Assembly (NCBI RefSeq): GCF_011603975.1
Contig: NZ_JAANNB010000014.1
Span: 1-34,810 of the forward strand
Reading direction: 5' to 3'
Source of the DNA: Cellulomonas sp. IC4_254
GTDB lineage: Bacteria > Actinomycetota > Actinomycetes > Actinomycetales > Cellulomonadaceae
DNA length: 34,810 nt
The position numbers and the translations under genes are program-made. The stretch's first letter is position 1. Every line of letters starts with the position of its first letter. This document shows, one piece after another, positions 8,733-16,114 of this stretch. A model generated the notes under the pieces. The model searched no databases and was not told the origin of the DNA. It worked only from the letters and a program-made list of their open reading frames with translations.

Positions 8733-8797
8733 CGGGGGGTGTCCTCCTGGTGCGGGGTCCTGCGGGTGCCCCCGGGATCGGGGCCGAGATGCGAGAC

Positions 8798-8830
8798 GGG
8801 CGGTGGTGGACGGTGCGTCCACCACCGCCC
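8798..8830 (-). terminator. Flagellin transcript terminator
   Basis: A perfect inverted repeat with 15-base arms (8798-8812 and 8816-8830) and a 3-base loop lies 97 bases after the flagellin stop. No T-run follows. It is the strongest simple hairpin in the left half of the window and would uncouple abundant flagellin mRNA from fliD downstream. Since fliD has no clear promoter of its own, partial read-through is likely. Confidence 0.75.
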
Positions 8831-8926
8831 GCGTCGGTCGTGCTGGTCCTGCTCGACGTGCGTCCTCGGCGGGACGCCGGCCCCGGCCCGCGCACCGCGA
8901 GGTGCGGCGGGCCGGAGCCGGACGGC

Positions 8927-10102
8927 TCACTGGAGGAGCTGGAGCACGCTCTGCGGGATCGACTTGGCCTGCGCGAGCATCGCCGTGCCGGCCTGCGAGA
9001 GGATCTGCGCCCGGGTGAACGAGACCATCTCGGACGCCATGTCGGTGTCGCGGATCCGGCTCTCCGAGGAGGTCAGGTTCTCGACCGCCACGTTGAGGTT
9101 GTTGATGGTGTGGTCGAAGCGGTTCTGGACCGCACCGAGCTGCGAGCGCACCTTCGAGACGTCGGTGATCGCGGCGTCGATCTTGTCGATCGCCTCGGTG
9201 GCACCGGACTTCTGGCTGAAGACCGGGGACGCCGCGGCGACCTCGGACGCGGTCGCCGTGGCGGCCGGGGTGGCGCCCGTGAAGGACACGCCGGTGGTGC
9301 CGGCGGCCGCCACGGTCACGGAGGTGCCGAACACCTTCGCCGCCGCCGCGGTGATCGCCGCGAGGGCGCCGGCCGCGTCGGTGACACCGGCGTAGTCCAC
9401 CGAGGCCAGGTCGAAGGACTTGGAGCCGACGGTCACGGTGCCGTTGAGGGCCTTGAGGGCCTCCAGGTCCGTGGTGTCCGCGGTGACGGCGACCGAACCG
9501 GCGGTGCCGGCGACGGCGTTGGTCACGACGGCCGTGCTGGCGTCGCTGGCGACCTTGGTCACGTCGATGCCGTTGACGTCCAGGCCCGTGGCGGACAGGC
9601 CGCCGGTGCGCTTGAGGTCGACGGTGATCTTGTCCTGGTCGGACGTGTTGGCGCCGACCTGGAACGTGCCCGAGTAGTTGCCGTCCAGCAGCTTGGTGCC
9701 GTTGAACTGCGTGGTGTCGGAGATGCGGGTCAGCTCGGTCTTGAGCTGGTCCATCTCGTCCTGGATGTTGCCCTTGGCGGTCTCGGAGAGGCCGCCGTCG
9801 TTCGCCGCCTGCACGGACAGGGTCCGCATGCGCTGCAGGATCGAGTGCGTCTCGGTGAGCGCGCCCTCAGCGGTCTGGACGACGGAGATGCCGTCCTGGG
9901 CGTTGCGCACGGCCTGCTTGGTGCCGCCGATCTGGGCACGCAGGCCCTCGGAGATCGCCAGACCAGCAGCGTCGTCCGCCGCGCGGTTGATGCGCAGGCC
10001 GCTCGACAGCTTCTCGAGCGACTTGCTCAGGTCGTTCTGCGTGTTGGACAGGTTGCGGTACGAGTTCAGCGCCGCGATGTTCTGGTTGATCGAGAGAGCC
10101 AT
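8927..10102 (-). CDS. fliC: Flagellin
   Basis: 391 aa. The filament subunit, secreted through the flagellar channel. The conserved D0/D1 domains are at the N terminus (about 1-165: SINQNIAALNSYRNLSNTQ, then LSSGLRINRAADDAAGLAIS) and the C terminus (about 300-391: INNLNVAVENLTSSESRIRD, ending QSVLQLLQ). The central region (about 170-300) is Ala/Thr/Val-rich and variable, the surface-exposed part of the filament. ATG at 10102 follows a GGAGGAAG ribosome site. The gene stands as its own transcription unit between a flagellar-type promoter (10161-10187) and a strong hairpin (8798-8830). The Ser/Thr-rich middle and the adjacent glycosyltransferase make glycosylation plausible but unproven. Confidence 0.98.
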   Translation of the reverse strand: MALSINQNIAALNSYRNLSNTQNDLSKSLEKLSSGLRINRAADDAAGLAISEGLRAQIGGTKQAVRNAQDGISVVQTAEGALTETHSILQRMRTLSVQAANDGGLSETAKGNIQDEMDQLKTELTRISDTTQFNGTKLLDGNYSGTFQVGANTSDQDKITVDLKRTGGLSATGLDVNGIDVTKVASDASTAVVTNAVAGTAGSVAVTADTTDLEALKALNGTVTVGSKSFDLASVDYAGVTDAAGALAAITAAAAKVFGTSVTVAAAGTTGVSFTGATPAATATASEVAAASPVFSQKSGATEAIDKIDAAITDVSKVRSQLGAVQNRFDHTINNLNVAVENLTSSESRIRDTDMASEMVSFTRAQILSQAGTAMLAQAKSIPQSVLQLLQ

Positions 10103-10114
10103 GATGGTTCTTCC

Positions 10115-10146
10115 TCCGTGAGTGGGCTCAAGGGCGGCCCTTCCGT
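10115..10146 (-). promoter_or_regulatory. Flagellin leader with two possible CsrA-binding motifs
   Basis: The predicted flagellin leader (about 52 bases) contains ACGGA twice on the minus strand, at 10115-10119 overlapping the Shine-Dalgarno region and at 10142-10146 further upstream. A short inverted repeat lies between them at 10130-10142 (AAGGG-CGG-CCCTT). Two ANGGA cores, one over the ribosome site, is the arrangement by which CsrA represses flagellin translation in Bacillus, relieved by FliW. fliW is present in this window but csrA is not, so this is a prediction. Confidence 0.4.
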
Positions 10147-10160
10147 GGGCACACCCTGGT

Positions 10161-10187
10161 CATCGGACGCTCGTCGCGACCCCTGAG
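10161..10187 (-). promoter_or_regulatory. Flagellar sigma promoter of fliC
   Basis: The minus strand reads CTCAGG, 14 bases, TCCGATG, about 52 bases before the flagellin start after allowing for transcription start. It has the same spacing and -35 hexamer as the copies before the glycosyltransferase, flgN and the distant EAL-HDOD gene. A TGTCCG element lies 18 bases further upstream (10205-10210). Confidence 0.82.
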
Positions 10188-10218
10188 GAGTTTTTCCCGC
10201 GACTTGTCCGAGGTCGGT

Positions 10219-11772
10219 TCAGACCGCGGCGCCGACGAGGCCGGGCGCGACGATCTGCAGCTCGGCGAGGACCTCGGCCTCGTCGGCCGGGTCCACGTGC
10301 GCGAGGGCGTCCTCGAGCCCGGCCAGGCCGCGCTCGTCGCCGTACGCGCTGTGGGCCAGGGCGCCGGCGACGGCGCGCTGCCGGGGGTGGCCGTGCGCGT
10401 CCAGCGCGATCCGCACGAGCGGGCACGCCTCGCCCTGGCCGGCGGCGCGCAGGTGGGCGGACCAGTCGGCGGCCTCCTCCAGCGACATCGTGGGCGCGAG
10501 GTGGGCGGCGCCGGCCGCCACCGCCGGGTCGGCCGGGCGCGCGCCGCGCATCCAGCGCAGGAACGTCCGGGCCTCGGCCGTCGCGTCCATCGCGCACCAC
10601 GTGACGTACTGCCGCCACATCGGCTCGGGCATCTCGGCGAGCAGCCGCCGGCCCTCGTCCTCGGTCAGCAGCCGCACCAGTCCGCCGGCCGCGCCGGGCG
10701 CGACGCCGTGCCGGATCGCGTCCAGCGCCGCAAGCACCGCCCGCCGGCGGTCGCCCGTGACGGTGTGCGCCCAGAGCTCGGTGGTCACCAGGGCCGCCCG
10801 GTCGACCCGCTCGCCGTAGCCGTTGACCGTGGTCGTCGGGATGCGCTCGAGCGCGGCGAGGGCGCCCGCGGCGTCCCCGCGCTCGGCCAGCACCTGGGCG
10901 CGGGTCGCCAGCGCGAACGCCGGGTTGTCGTCGTGGGCCTCCCAGACGGCGAGCCAGCGGTCCGCCGCGGCGTCGTCGCCCAGCGCGACGCCGGCGAGGT
11001 AGACGGAGCGCGCGAGGAGCACGGCGTTGCGCGGGGAGGCGAACCCGGCGGCGCGCAGCGCGTCCGCCTCGGCGAGCGCGCCGGCGTGGTCCCCGGACAT
11101 CTGCAGCGACCGCGCGAGGTCGACCCGGTGCAGCTCGAGCGCGAGGGCGTCGCCGGCCTCCCGCGCCGCGGCGACCTGCGCGCGGGCGAGCTCGACGTTC
11201 CGGGTGCCCTTGCCCTTCTCCGCGACGACGTCGGGCCGGTAGCCGCTGTGCCGCAGCTCGATGCCCGCCGCCGGGCGCTGGACGTCGGCGGGGCGACCCG
11301 TCGCGAGCAGCACGGGCTGCTCGTGCAGCCGGCCCGCCCAGGTGTGCAGGTCCCGCCGGAACACGCGGGAGCCGGCCAGCACCGTGTCGGCGGGGCCGAG
11401 CCCGAGCGGCAGCGCCGGCCCGGCGGCCAGGTTCCGGATCAGCACCGTGTGCGCCACGCCGCCGTCGCGGCCGAGCGCCGCGCGGAACGCCTCGGGGTCG
11501 CCCGTCACCTCCTCGTCGGCGTCGACCGACAGCACCCAGTCACCGGTGGCGTGGGCCAGCGCGCGGTTCCGCGCGGCACCGAAGTCGTCGTCCCAGTGGC
11601 CCTCGACCACGACCGCGCCGTGCCGGCGGGCGATCGCGACCGTCGCGTCGGTGGAGCCGGTGTCGTAGACGACCACCTCGTCGGCCCAGGCGACGGACGC
11701 GAGGCAGCCGTCGAGCACGGCCTCCTCGTTCTTCACGATCAGGACGGCGGAGACGGTGGGGCGTGCGGGCAT
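10219..11772 (-). CDS. Family 2 glycosyltransferase with helical repeat C-terminus, candidate flagellin glycosyltransferase
   Basis: 517 aa. The N-terminal 220 residues are a GT-A fold glycosyltransferase 2 domain: VSAVLIVKNEEAVL (7-20), DTGSTD (37-42), and the metal/nucleotide-sugar motif SVDADEE (82-88). The remaining 300 residues are Ala/Leu-rich paired helices resembling tetratricopeptide repeats (for example ARSLQMSGDHAGALAEADAL). The architecture resembles SunS-type protein glycosyltransferases. The start is ATG 11772 with GGAGGAA upstream; longer frames would begin inside the flagellar-type promoter at 11804-11830. That promoter and the location between flagellin and fliA suggest it modifies flagellin or another flagellar protein. 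Sugar and acceptor cannot be read from sequence. Confidence 0.85.
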   Translation of the reverse strand: MPARPTVSAVLIVKNEEAVLDGCLASVAWADEVVVYDTGSTDATVAIARRHGAVVVEGHWDDDFGAARNRALAHATGDWVLSVDADEEVTGDPEAFRAALGRDGGVAHTVLIRNLAAGPALPLGLGPADTVLAGSRVFRRDLHTWAGRLHEQPVLLATGRPADVQRPAAGIELRHSGYRPDVVAEKGKGTRNVELARAQVAAAREAGDALALELHRVDLARSLQMSGDHAGALAEADALRAAGFASPRNAVLLARSVYLAGVALGDDAAADRWLAVWEAHDDNPAFALATRAQVLAERGDAAGALAALERIPTTTVNGYGERVDRAALVTTELWAHTVTGDRRRAVLAALDAIRHGVAPGAAGGLVRLLTEDEGRRLLAEMPEPMWRQYVTWCAMDATAEARTFLRWMRGARPADPAVAAGAAHLAPTMSLEEAADWSAHLRAAGQGEACPLVRIALDAHGHPRQRAVAGALAHSAYGDERGLAGLEDALAHVDPADEAEVLAELQIVAPGLVGAAV

Positions 11773-11803
11773 GACGTTCCTCCGGTCGGGTGACTGCCCT
11801 GCC

Positions 11804-11830
11804 GATCGGCGCGGGCCGGCGGCTCCTGAG
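11804..11830 (-). promoter_or_regulatory. Flagellar sigma promoter of the glycosyltransferase gene
   Basis: The minus strand reads CTCAGG, 14 bases, GCCGATC. It is an exact match to the local flagellar motif core and leaves a leader of about 25 bases before the ATG at 11772. The -10 is embedded in a small palindrome (GCCGATCGGC). Confidence 0.8.
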
Positions 11831-11907
11831 CCGTTTCCCCGCGGCACGCCCGGGGGCGCGGCCGGCGGCGGGCCCGGGGCTCCCGGCGCGCCGGGCCGGG
11901 ACGCGCG

Positions 11908-11942
11908 GAGGGCGCCGCCCGCGGTTCGCGGACGGCGCCCTC
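11908..11942 (-). terminator. Terminator hairpin after fliA
   Basis: 35 bases fold into a 16-pair stem, including one G-T pair and interrupted by one mismatch, with arms GAGGGCGCCG and CGGCGCCCTC at the base. It lies 48 bases after the fliA stop and before the glycosyltransferase promoter. No T-run. A further palindrome CCCGGCGCGCCGGG lies at 11882-11895. The stretch 11773-11989 therefore holds only this terminator and the next gene's promoter. Confidence 0.6.
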
Positions 11943-11989
11943 TCGACGCTGTGAACGTGCTGCTGCGTGCCGGCGGACCGGCGGCGGTC

Positions 11990-12865
11990 TCAGACCGCGG
12001 CGGTGGTGATGCGGTCCGAGCCCTCGAACGGCGTGGGGACCGAGCGGGCCTCCTCCGCGCGGTGGCCGGCGGCCGTCATCGCGGCGCGCGAGGCGACCGC
12101 GGCGAAGTACGTGCGGCGGCGGCGCTCGGCGACGCCGTCCGGACGCTCGGCGACCGGGACCATCTCGGGGTCGAGGCTGGCGTTCAGGCCGTCGCGCATG
12201 AGGGCCAGGCCCTCGGTGCGCAGCTGGCTGATCCGGGACTGGGTGACGCCCAGCTCGTCGGCCAGCTCGGCGACCGACCGGTCCTGCAGGAACAGGCCCT
12301 CGATGACGGTGCGCAGCCGGTCGGGCAGCGTGTCGACCGCGGCGCGCAGGTAGCGCAGCCGCTCGCCGATGAGGACGTTGTCCTCCGGGCCGGGCGCCTC
12401 GTCGCGGACCAGGTCGGCGACCGGGTGCACGGTGGCGTCCATCGACAGCACGCGGCGCTCCGCGTCCTGGCGGGCCTGGTCGACCGCGGCGAGGTCGGTG
12501 CCGAGGTGGCTCGCCAGCTCCTCGCGGGTGGGCGTGCGGCCCAGGGTCGCGGTGAGGCGGTCGCTCGCGGCGGACAGCTCGCGGGCGCGGTGCCGGGCGC
12601 CCCGGGACGCCCAGTCCATCGAGCGCAGCTCGTCGATCAGGGCGCCGCGGATGCGCAGCGCGGCGTAGCGGGCGAACGGGACGCCCGTCTCCGGGTCGTA
12701 CGCGCGGGCGGCGAGCACCAGCGCGAGGTGGCCGGCGGACACGAGGTCCTCGCGGCTGACGGTGGCGGGGACCCGGGAGAGGACCTCGCTCACGTGGTAC
12801 CCCACGATGGGCATGTGCGCGACGACGAGGTCGTCGGCGGCGGGGGTGGCTGCAGAGCTGTTCAC
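11990..12865 (-). CDS. fliA: Flagellar RNA polymerase sigma factor, FliA/WhiG family
   Basis: 291 aa. Directs RNA polymerase to late flagellar promoters. Region 2 is about residues 37-92, with the group 3 signature FARYAALRIRGALIDELRS (64-82) followed by DWASRGAR. Region 3 is about 95-160. Region 4 is about 178-225, with helix-turn-helix SVAELADELGVTQSRISQLR (197-216). About 65 extra C-terminal residues follow region 4. The start is GTG 12865; no strong ribosome site precedes it, and the predicted promoter puts transcription start within a few bases, suggesting a leaderless mRNA. Its place next to flagellin favours FliA over the sporulation sigma WhiG, which belongs to the same family. No anti-sigma flgM is seen nearby. 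Confidence 0.93.
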   Translation of the reverse strand: MNSSAATPAADDLVVAHMPIVGYHVSEVLSRVPATVSREDLVSAGHLALVLAARAYDPETGVPFARYAALRIRGALIDELRSMDWASRGARHRARELSAASDRLTATLGRTPTREELASHLGTDLAAVDQARQDAERRVLSMDATVHPVADLVRDEAPGPEDNVLIGERLRYLRAAVDTLPDRLRTVIEGLFLQDRSVAELADELGVTQSRISQLRTEGLALMRDGLNASLDPEMVPVAERPDGVAERRRRTYFAAVASRAAMTAAGHRAEEARSVPTPFEGSDRITTAAV

Positions 12866-12873
12866 GGTCCGGT

Positions 12874-12901
12874 TCTCGGCGGGGGTGAAACCCGCCTTGA
12901 G
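12874..12901 (-). promoter_or_regulatory. Possible autoregulatory flagellar promoter of fliA
   Basis: The minus strand reads CTCAAG, 15 bases, GCCGAGA: the local motif with one -35 change, a one-base-longer spacer and CCGAG for CCGAT. The -10 ends 8 bases before the GTG start, so transcription would begin at or just before the start codon. Weaker than the other copies. Confidence 0.5.
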
Positions 12902-13016
12902 CCTTTGTTCTGAAGTTCCTGAGGACCCGATCTATGCGACTTCCGAGGCCATTTCGGACGTACCGGAAAGACAAAACGGACATCCGCCGACATAGCTCCG
13001 GGCAGAGTTGAGGAGT

Positions 13017-13032
13017 TGTGACACACGTCACA
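13017..13032. promoter_or_regulatory. CRP/GlxR-type operator
   Basis: TGTGACACACGTCACA: both half-sites TGTGA and TCACA are perfect, with the canonical 6-base centre and 6-base inverted arms. This is the consensus bound by cAMP-dependent CRP in general and GlxR/Crp in actinobacteria. It lies between divergent fliA and flgN, centred about 123 bases from the fliA -35 and 110 from the flgN -35. That is too far for direct activation of those two promoters, so an unrecognised vegetative promoter in the AT-rich patch toward fliA is likely. Confidence 0.7.
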
Positions 13033-13134
13033 CCCGGGACATCGCTGTCCCGTCAGGGACGGGCACTGACCAGTCAGTTCAACGACGTGCCCGCGGACGC
13101 GGGCGACCGGGTGACCACGAGGTGTCCGGTTTCG

Positions 13135-13161
13135 CTCAGGACCCCCGCCCCCGTCCCGATA
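13135..13161 (+). promoter_or_regulatory. Flagellar sigma promoter of the flgN-flgK-flgL-fliW operon
   Basis: The plus strand reads CTCAGG, 14 bases, CCCGATA. Hexamer and spacing are identical to the minus-strand copies before fliC, the glycosyltransferase and the distant EAL-HDOD gene. Leader to the flgN ATG is about 75 bases. It excludes the longer in-frame start at 13018. Confidence 0.8.
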
Positions 13162-13242
13162 GGAGGGGCATCACGCCGCGGCCGGCACCCCGCGCCGGGC
13201 GTCCCGACCGCACCACCGCTGCTTCGAAGGGGGGCACGCCCG

Positions 13243-13728
13243 ATGGCCCTGAGCCAGCTGTCCGACGTCCTGTGGACCGAGCGCCGACTGCTCGAGCTGC
13301 TGCTGTTCAAGCTCGAGGAGGAGCAGCTCGTGCTCACGAGCGGGCGCACGCGGTGGCTGGCGCACGCCACGCGGGAGGTCGAGACCGTCCTGGAGCAGAT
13401 CCGGGACGCCGAGCTCGGCCGCTCCGCCGAGGCCGACGCGGTCGCCCTGGAGCTCGGCCTGGAGCCGGGCGCCACGCTGCGCACGCTCGCCGAGCACGCC
13501 CCCAGCCCGTGGGACGACCTGCTGCACGCGCACCGCGACGCCTTCGTGCAGCTCACCACCGAGATCGGCCTGCTCGCCGACGGCAACCGCGAGCTGCTCG
13601 CGATGTCGCACCGCGCGACGCAGGAGACGCTCATGTCCCTGCAGGAGTCGGTGCAGACCTACGACCCGCAGGGCCACACGACGGCCGAGGCCGACCGCAG
13701 CGCGCAGCTGCTCGACCGGTCCTTCTGA
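13243..13728 (+). CDS. flgN: Flagellar chaperone FlgN
   Basis: 161 aa. FlgN escorts the hook-filament junction proteins FlgK and FlgL to the export gate. The protein is a long all-helical chain: LSDVLWTERRLLELLLFKLE (about 6-25), then LTSGRTRWLAHATREVETV, and a C-terminal helix ending in the flexible TAEADRSAQLLDRSF. This pattern is the FlgN family's. ATG 13243 follows a GGGGGG ribosome site 8 bases upstream, and the promoter at 13135-13161 shows that longer frames are not used. flgK, its client, begins 47 bases downstream. Confidence 0.9.
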   Translation: MALSQLSDVLWTERRLLELLLFKLEEEQLVLTSGRTRWLAHATREVETVLEQIRDAELGRSAEADAVALELGLEPGATLRTLAEHAPSPWDDLLHAHRDAFVQLTTEIGLLADGNRELLAMSHRATQETLMSLQESVQTYDPQGHTTAEADRSAQLLDRSF

Positions 13729-13775
13729 CCGGCGACCACCCGACACGACCCGAAGCACCCGAGGAAGAGGACCCG

Positions 13776-15212
13776 TTGAGCACCTTCTCCGGACTGGGCA
13801 CCGCCCTCAGCTCCCTGATCGCGCAGCGCCAGGCGCTCGAGGTCTCGGGGCAGAACATCGCGAACGCGAACACCGTCGGGTACACCCGGCAGCGCGCCGC
13901 GATGGCCTCCCTGCCCGCCGCCACCGTGCCGTCGATGTTCTCCACCAGCAACGGCGTCGGCATCGGCACCGCGGTCACCGGCATCGACCGGCTCGGGGAC
14001 GCGTTCCTGGACGCCCGCGTCCGCAACGAGACCTCCGGCGCCTCCCGCCTCGCCGCGGTGGCGACCGAGTACAAGACGCTCGAGACCACGATCGGCGAGC
14101 CGTCCGCCACGGGCTTCTCCAAGGACCTGTCGAGCTTCTGGAGCTCCTGGTCCGACGTGGTCAACGACCCGACCTCCGACTCCGCGCGCTCCGTGCTGCT
14201 GCAGCGCGGCAAGGCCGTCGCCGACCGGCTGTCGACCATGCACCAGGACATCGGCACCCAGTGGCAGCAGGCGCTGACCACCACGTCGGCCCTGGTGACC
14301 CAGGTCAACACCACCGCGGCCAACGTCGCGGACCTCAACACCCGGATCCTCGCGATCACCAACGCGGGCGGCTCCGCCAACGAGCTGATGGACCAGCGCG
14401 ACCTGCTCGTCACCCAGCTGTCCGGCCTGGTCGGCGCCTCCGCCCGGACCCGCGACGACGGCACGGTCGACGTCATGGTGGCCGGCAACGCGCTCGTCTC
14501 CGGCAGCTCCGCGAACGAGCTGGCCCTGTCCTCGGACAGCCCCGCCTCGCTCGGCGACGCGATGGCGGCCGGCGCGCCGGCCGTGTCGATCGTGTGGGCC
14601 CGCAACGGCAACGCGTCGGGCATCGAGGGCGGCCGCGTCGCCGGCCTGCTCACCACGCTCGCCCCGCAGAGCAGCGGCGGGGTGCTCACCAGCGCCGCCG
14701 CCGCGGTCGACGAGGTGGCCACCAAGGTCGCCACCACGGTCAACGCGATCCACACCACCGGCTACACGGTCGCCGGCTACGGCACCGGGACCACCGGCGG
14801 CGACTTCTTCACGTTCGACCCCGCGAACCCGGCGCGCAGCCTGGCCGTCGCGATCACCGACCCCGACGGCATCGCCGTGGCCGGGGACGGCAAGGGCGCG
14901 CACGACTCCAGCGTCGGCCGGCAGATCGCCGCCCTCGCGGGCTCGACCTCCGGCGCGGACGCGGCCTGGTCCGCCTTCGTCGTGGACCTCGGCGTCCAGT
15001 CGGCCAGCGCCGCCTCGCGCGCCACCGTCGCCGAGGCCGCCCGGTCGACCGCCTCGGCCGCGCAGCTCGCGCAGACCTCCGTCGACACCGACGAGGAGAC
15101 CGTCAACATGCTCGCGTTCCAGCGGGCCTACGAGGGGGCGGCCCGCGTGCTCACGGCCGTGGACGAGATGCTCGACACGCTGATCAACCGGACGGGGGTG
15201 GTGGGTCGATGA
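13776..15212 (+). CDS. flgK: Flagellar hook-associated protein FlgK (HAP1)
   Basis: 478 aa. Junction protein between hook and filament. The N-terminal rod-type signature is present (ALEVSGQNIANANTVGYTRQ, about 20-39) and so is the C-terminal one (ETVNMLAFQRAYEGAARVL, followed by DEMLDTLINR). The central part (about 200-400) is the variable exposed domain. The start is TTG at 13776, preceded by GAGGAAGAGG; there is no ATG or GTG near the start of homology in this frame, so the rare codon is well supported. The stop overlaps flgL as ATGA. Confidence 0.95.
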   Translation: MSTFSGLGTALSSLIAQRQALEVSGQNIANANTVGYTRQRAAMASLPAATVPSMFSTSNGVGIGTAVTGIDRLGDAFLDARVRNETSGASRLAAVATEYKTLETTIGEPSATGFSKDLSSFWSSWSDVVNDPTSDSARSVLLQRGKAVADRLSTMHQDIGTQWQQALTTTSALVTQVNTTAANVADLNTRILAITNAGGSANELMDQRDLLVTQLSGLVGASARTRDDGTVDVMVAGNALVSGSSANELALSSDSPASLGDAMAAGAPAVSIVWARNGNASGIEGGRVAGLLTTLAPQSSGGVLTSAAAAVDEVATKVATTVNAIHTTGYTVAGYGTGTTGGDFFTFDPANPARSLAVAITDPDGIAVAGDGKGAHDSSVGRQIAALAGSTSGADAAWSAFVVDLGVQSASAASRATVAEAARSTASAAQLAQTSVDTDEETVNMLAFQRAYEGAARVLTAVDEMLDTLINRTGVVGR

Positions 15213-16114
15213 CCTCGATCGGCCGCGTCACGCACTTCACGGTGCGGAACTCGACGCTCAACAACGTGCAGGCCAACCTGCAGAAGATGGCGGACCTGCA
15301 GGCGCAGATGTCCTCCGGCAAGAAGATCAACGCCGCGTCCGACGACCCGTCCGGCACCGCGGACGTGCTCCGCCTGCAGGGCGAGCAGCGCCAGCTGGCG
15401 CAGTACGACCGCAACGCCGCCGACGGCGAGGCGTGGCTCACCACGATCAACGACGCGCTCTCCACGTCGCTGTCCACGCTCCGCAAGGCGCGGGACCTCA
15501 CGGTCCAGGGCGGCAACGGGGCGCTCGGCCTGAACTCGCGGGTCGCGCTCGCCCAGGAGATCGAGGGCCTGAAGGACAACCTGCTGGCCCAGGCGAACAC
15601 CACGTACCTCGGTCGCTCCGTGTTCGCGGGCACCACCGCGGGCGCGGCGTTCACCGACGGCTCCGACCCCGCCACGGCGTACGCGTTCTCCGGCGCGGAC
15701 GTCGACGGCACCGTGACCCGCACCGTCGCGAGCGGCACGGTCATCCGGGTCGACTCCTCCGGGTCGGCCGTGTTCGGCGAGGGCGCGGACTCCGTGTTCG
15801 CGCTGCTCGACTCCATCTCCGCCACGCTCCGTGCCGGCGGGGACCCGTCCGACCAGCTCGACGCCATCGACGGGCACCTCGACGCGATGACGACCGAGAT
15901 CGCCTCGGTCGGCGCCCGGCAGAACCAGGTCGACGCCGCCCAGGACCTCATCTCGCAGAGCAAGCTGACCGCCACCACGCGGCTCAGCGCGGTCCAGGAC
16001 ATCGACCTCGCCCAGATCATCCTGGACCTCGGTGCGCAGGAGGTCGCCTACAAGGGCGCCCTCGCCGCGGGCGCCAAGGTCCTCCAGCCGACCCTCCTGG
16101 ACTTCCTCCGATGA
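15209..16114 (+). CDS. flgL: Flagellar hook-associated protein FlgL (HAP3)
   Basis: 301 aa. Second junction protein, binding the first turn of flagellin. Flagellin-like N-terminal domain: MSSGKKINAASDDPSGTADV (about 34-53). The conserved segment VALAQEIEGLKDNLL is at about 112-126, and the C-terminal helices end AQIILDLGAQEVAYKGALAA. Length and ends are those of FlgL rather than flagellin (no variable D2/D3, different C terminus). It overlaps flgK by four bases and fliW by four bases (ATGA), so the operon is translationally coupled. Confidence 0.95.
   Translation: MTSIGRVTHFTVRNSTLNNVQANLQKMADLQAQMSSGKKINAASDDPSGTADVLRLQGEQRQLAQYDRNAADGEAWLTTINDALSTSLSTLRKARDLTVQGGNGALGLNSRVALAQEIEGLKDNLLAQANTTYLGRSVFAGTTAGAAFTDGSDPATAYAFSGADVDGTVTRTVASGTVIRVDSSGSAVFGEGADSVFALLDSISATLRAGGDPSDQLDAIDGHLDAMTTEIASVGARQNQVDAAQDLISQSKLTATTRLSAVQDIDLAQIILDLGAQEVAYKGALAAGAKVLQPTLLDFLR

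Larger units (their letters stand above)
12866..13242. other. Divergent fliA / flgN control region
   Basis: A 377-base stretch without a gene. It holds, left to right, the fliA promoter (12874-12901, minus), an unusually AT-rich patch for this genome (about 12900-13000), a CRP/GlxR-type palindrome (13017-13032), and the flgN promoter (13135-13161, plus), followed by a 75-base leader with a GGGGGG ribosome site. A second CTCAGG on the minus strand at 12918-12923 has no matching -10. The AT-rich patch may hold vegetative promoters, but none is clear. Confidence 0.7.

Noticed and set aside
8733-8797. A flagellar promoter for fliD
   Set aside because: A CCCCGATC -10-like sequence is present, but the hexamer 14 bases upstream is CGCCCG, not CTCAGG; I could not support it.
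11773-11847. Longer N terminus for the glycosyltransferase
   Set aside because: It would begin upstream of or inside the promoter at 11804-11830; GT2 homology begins at the ATG 11772 with GGAGGAA before it.
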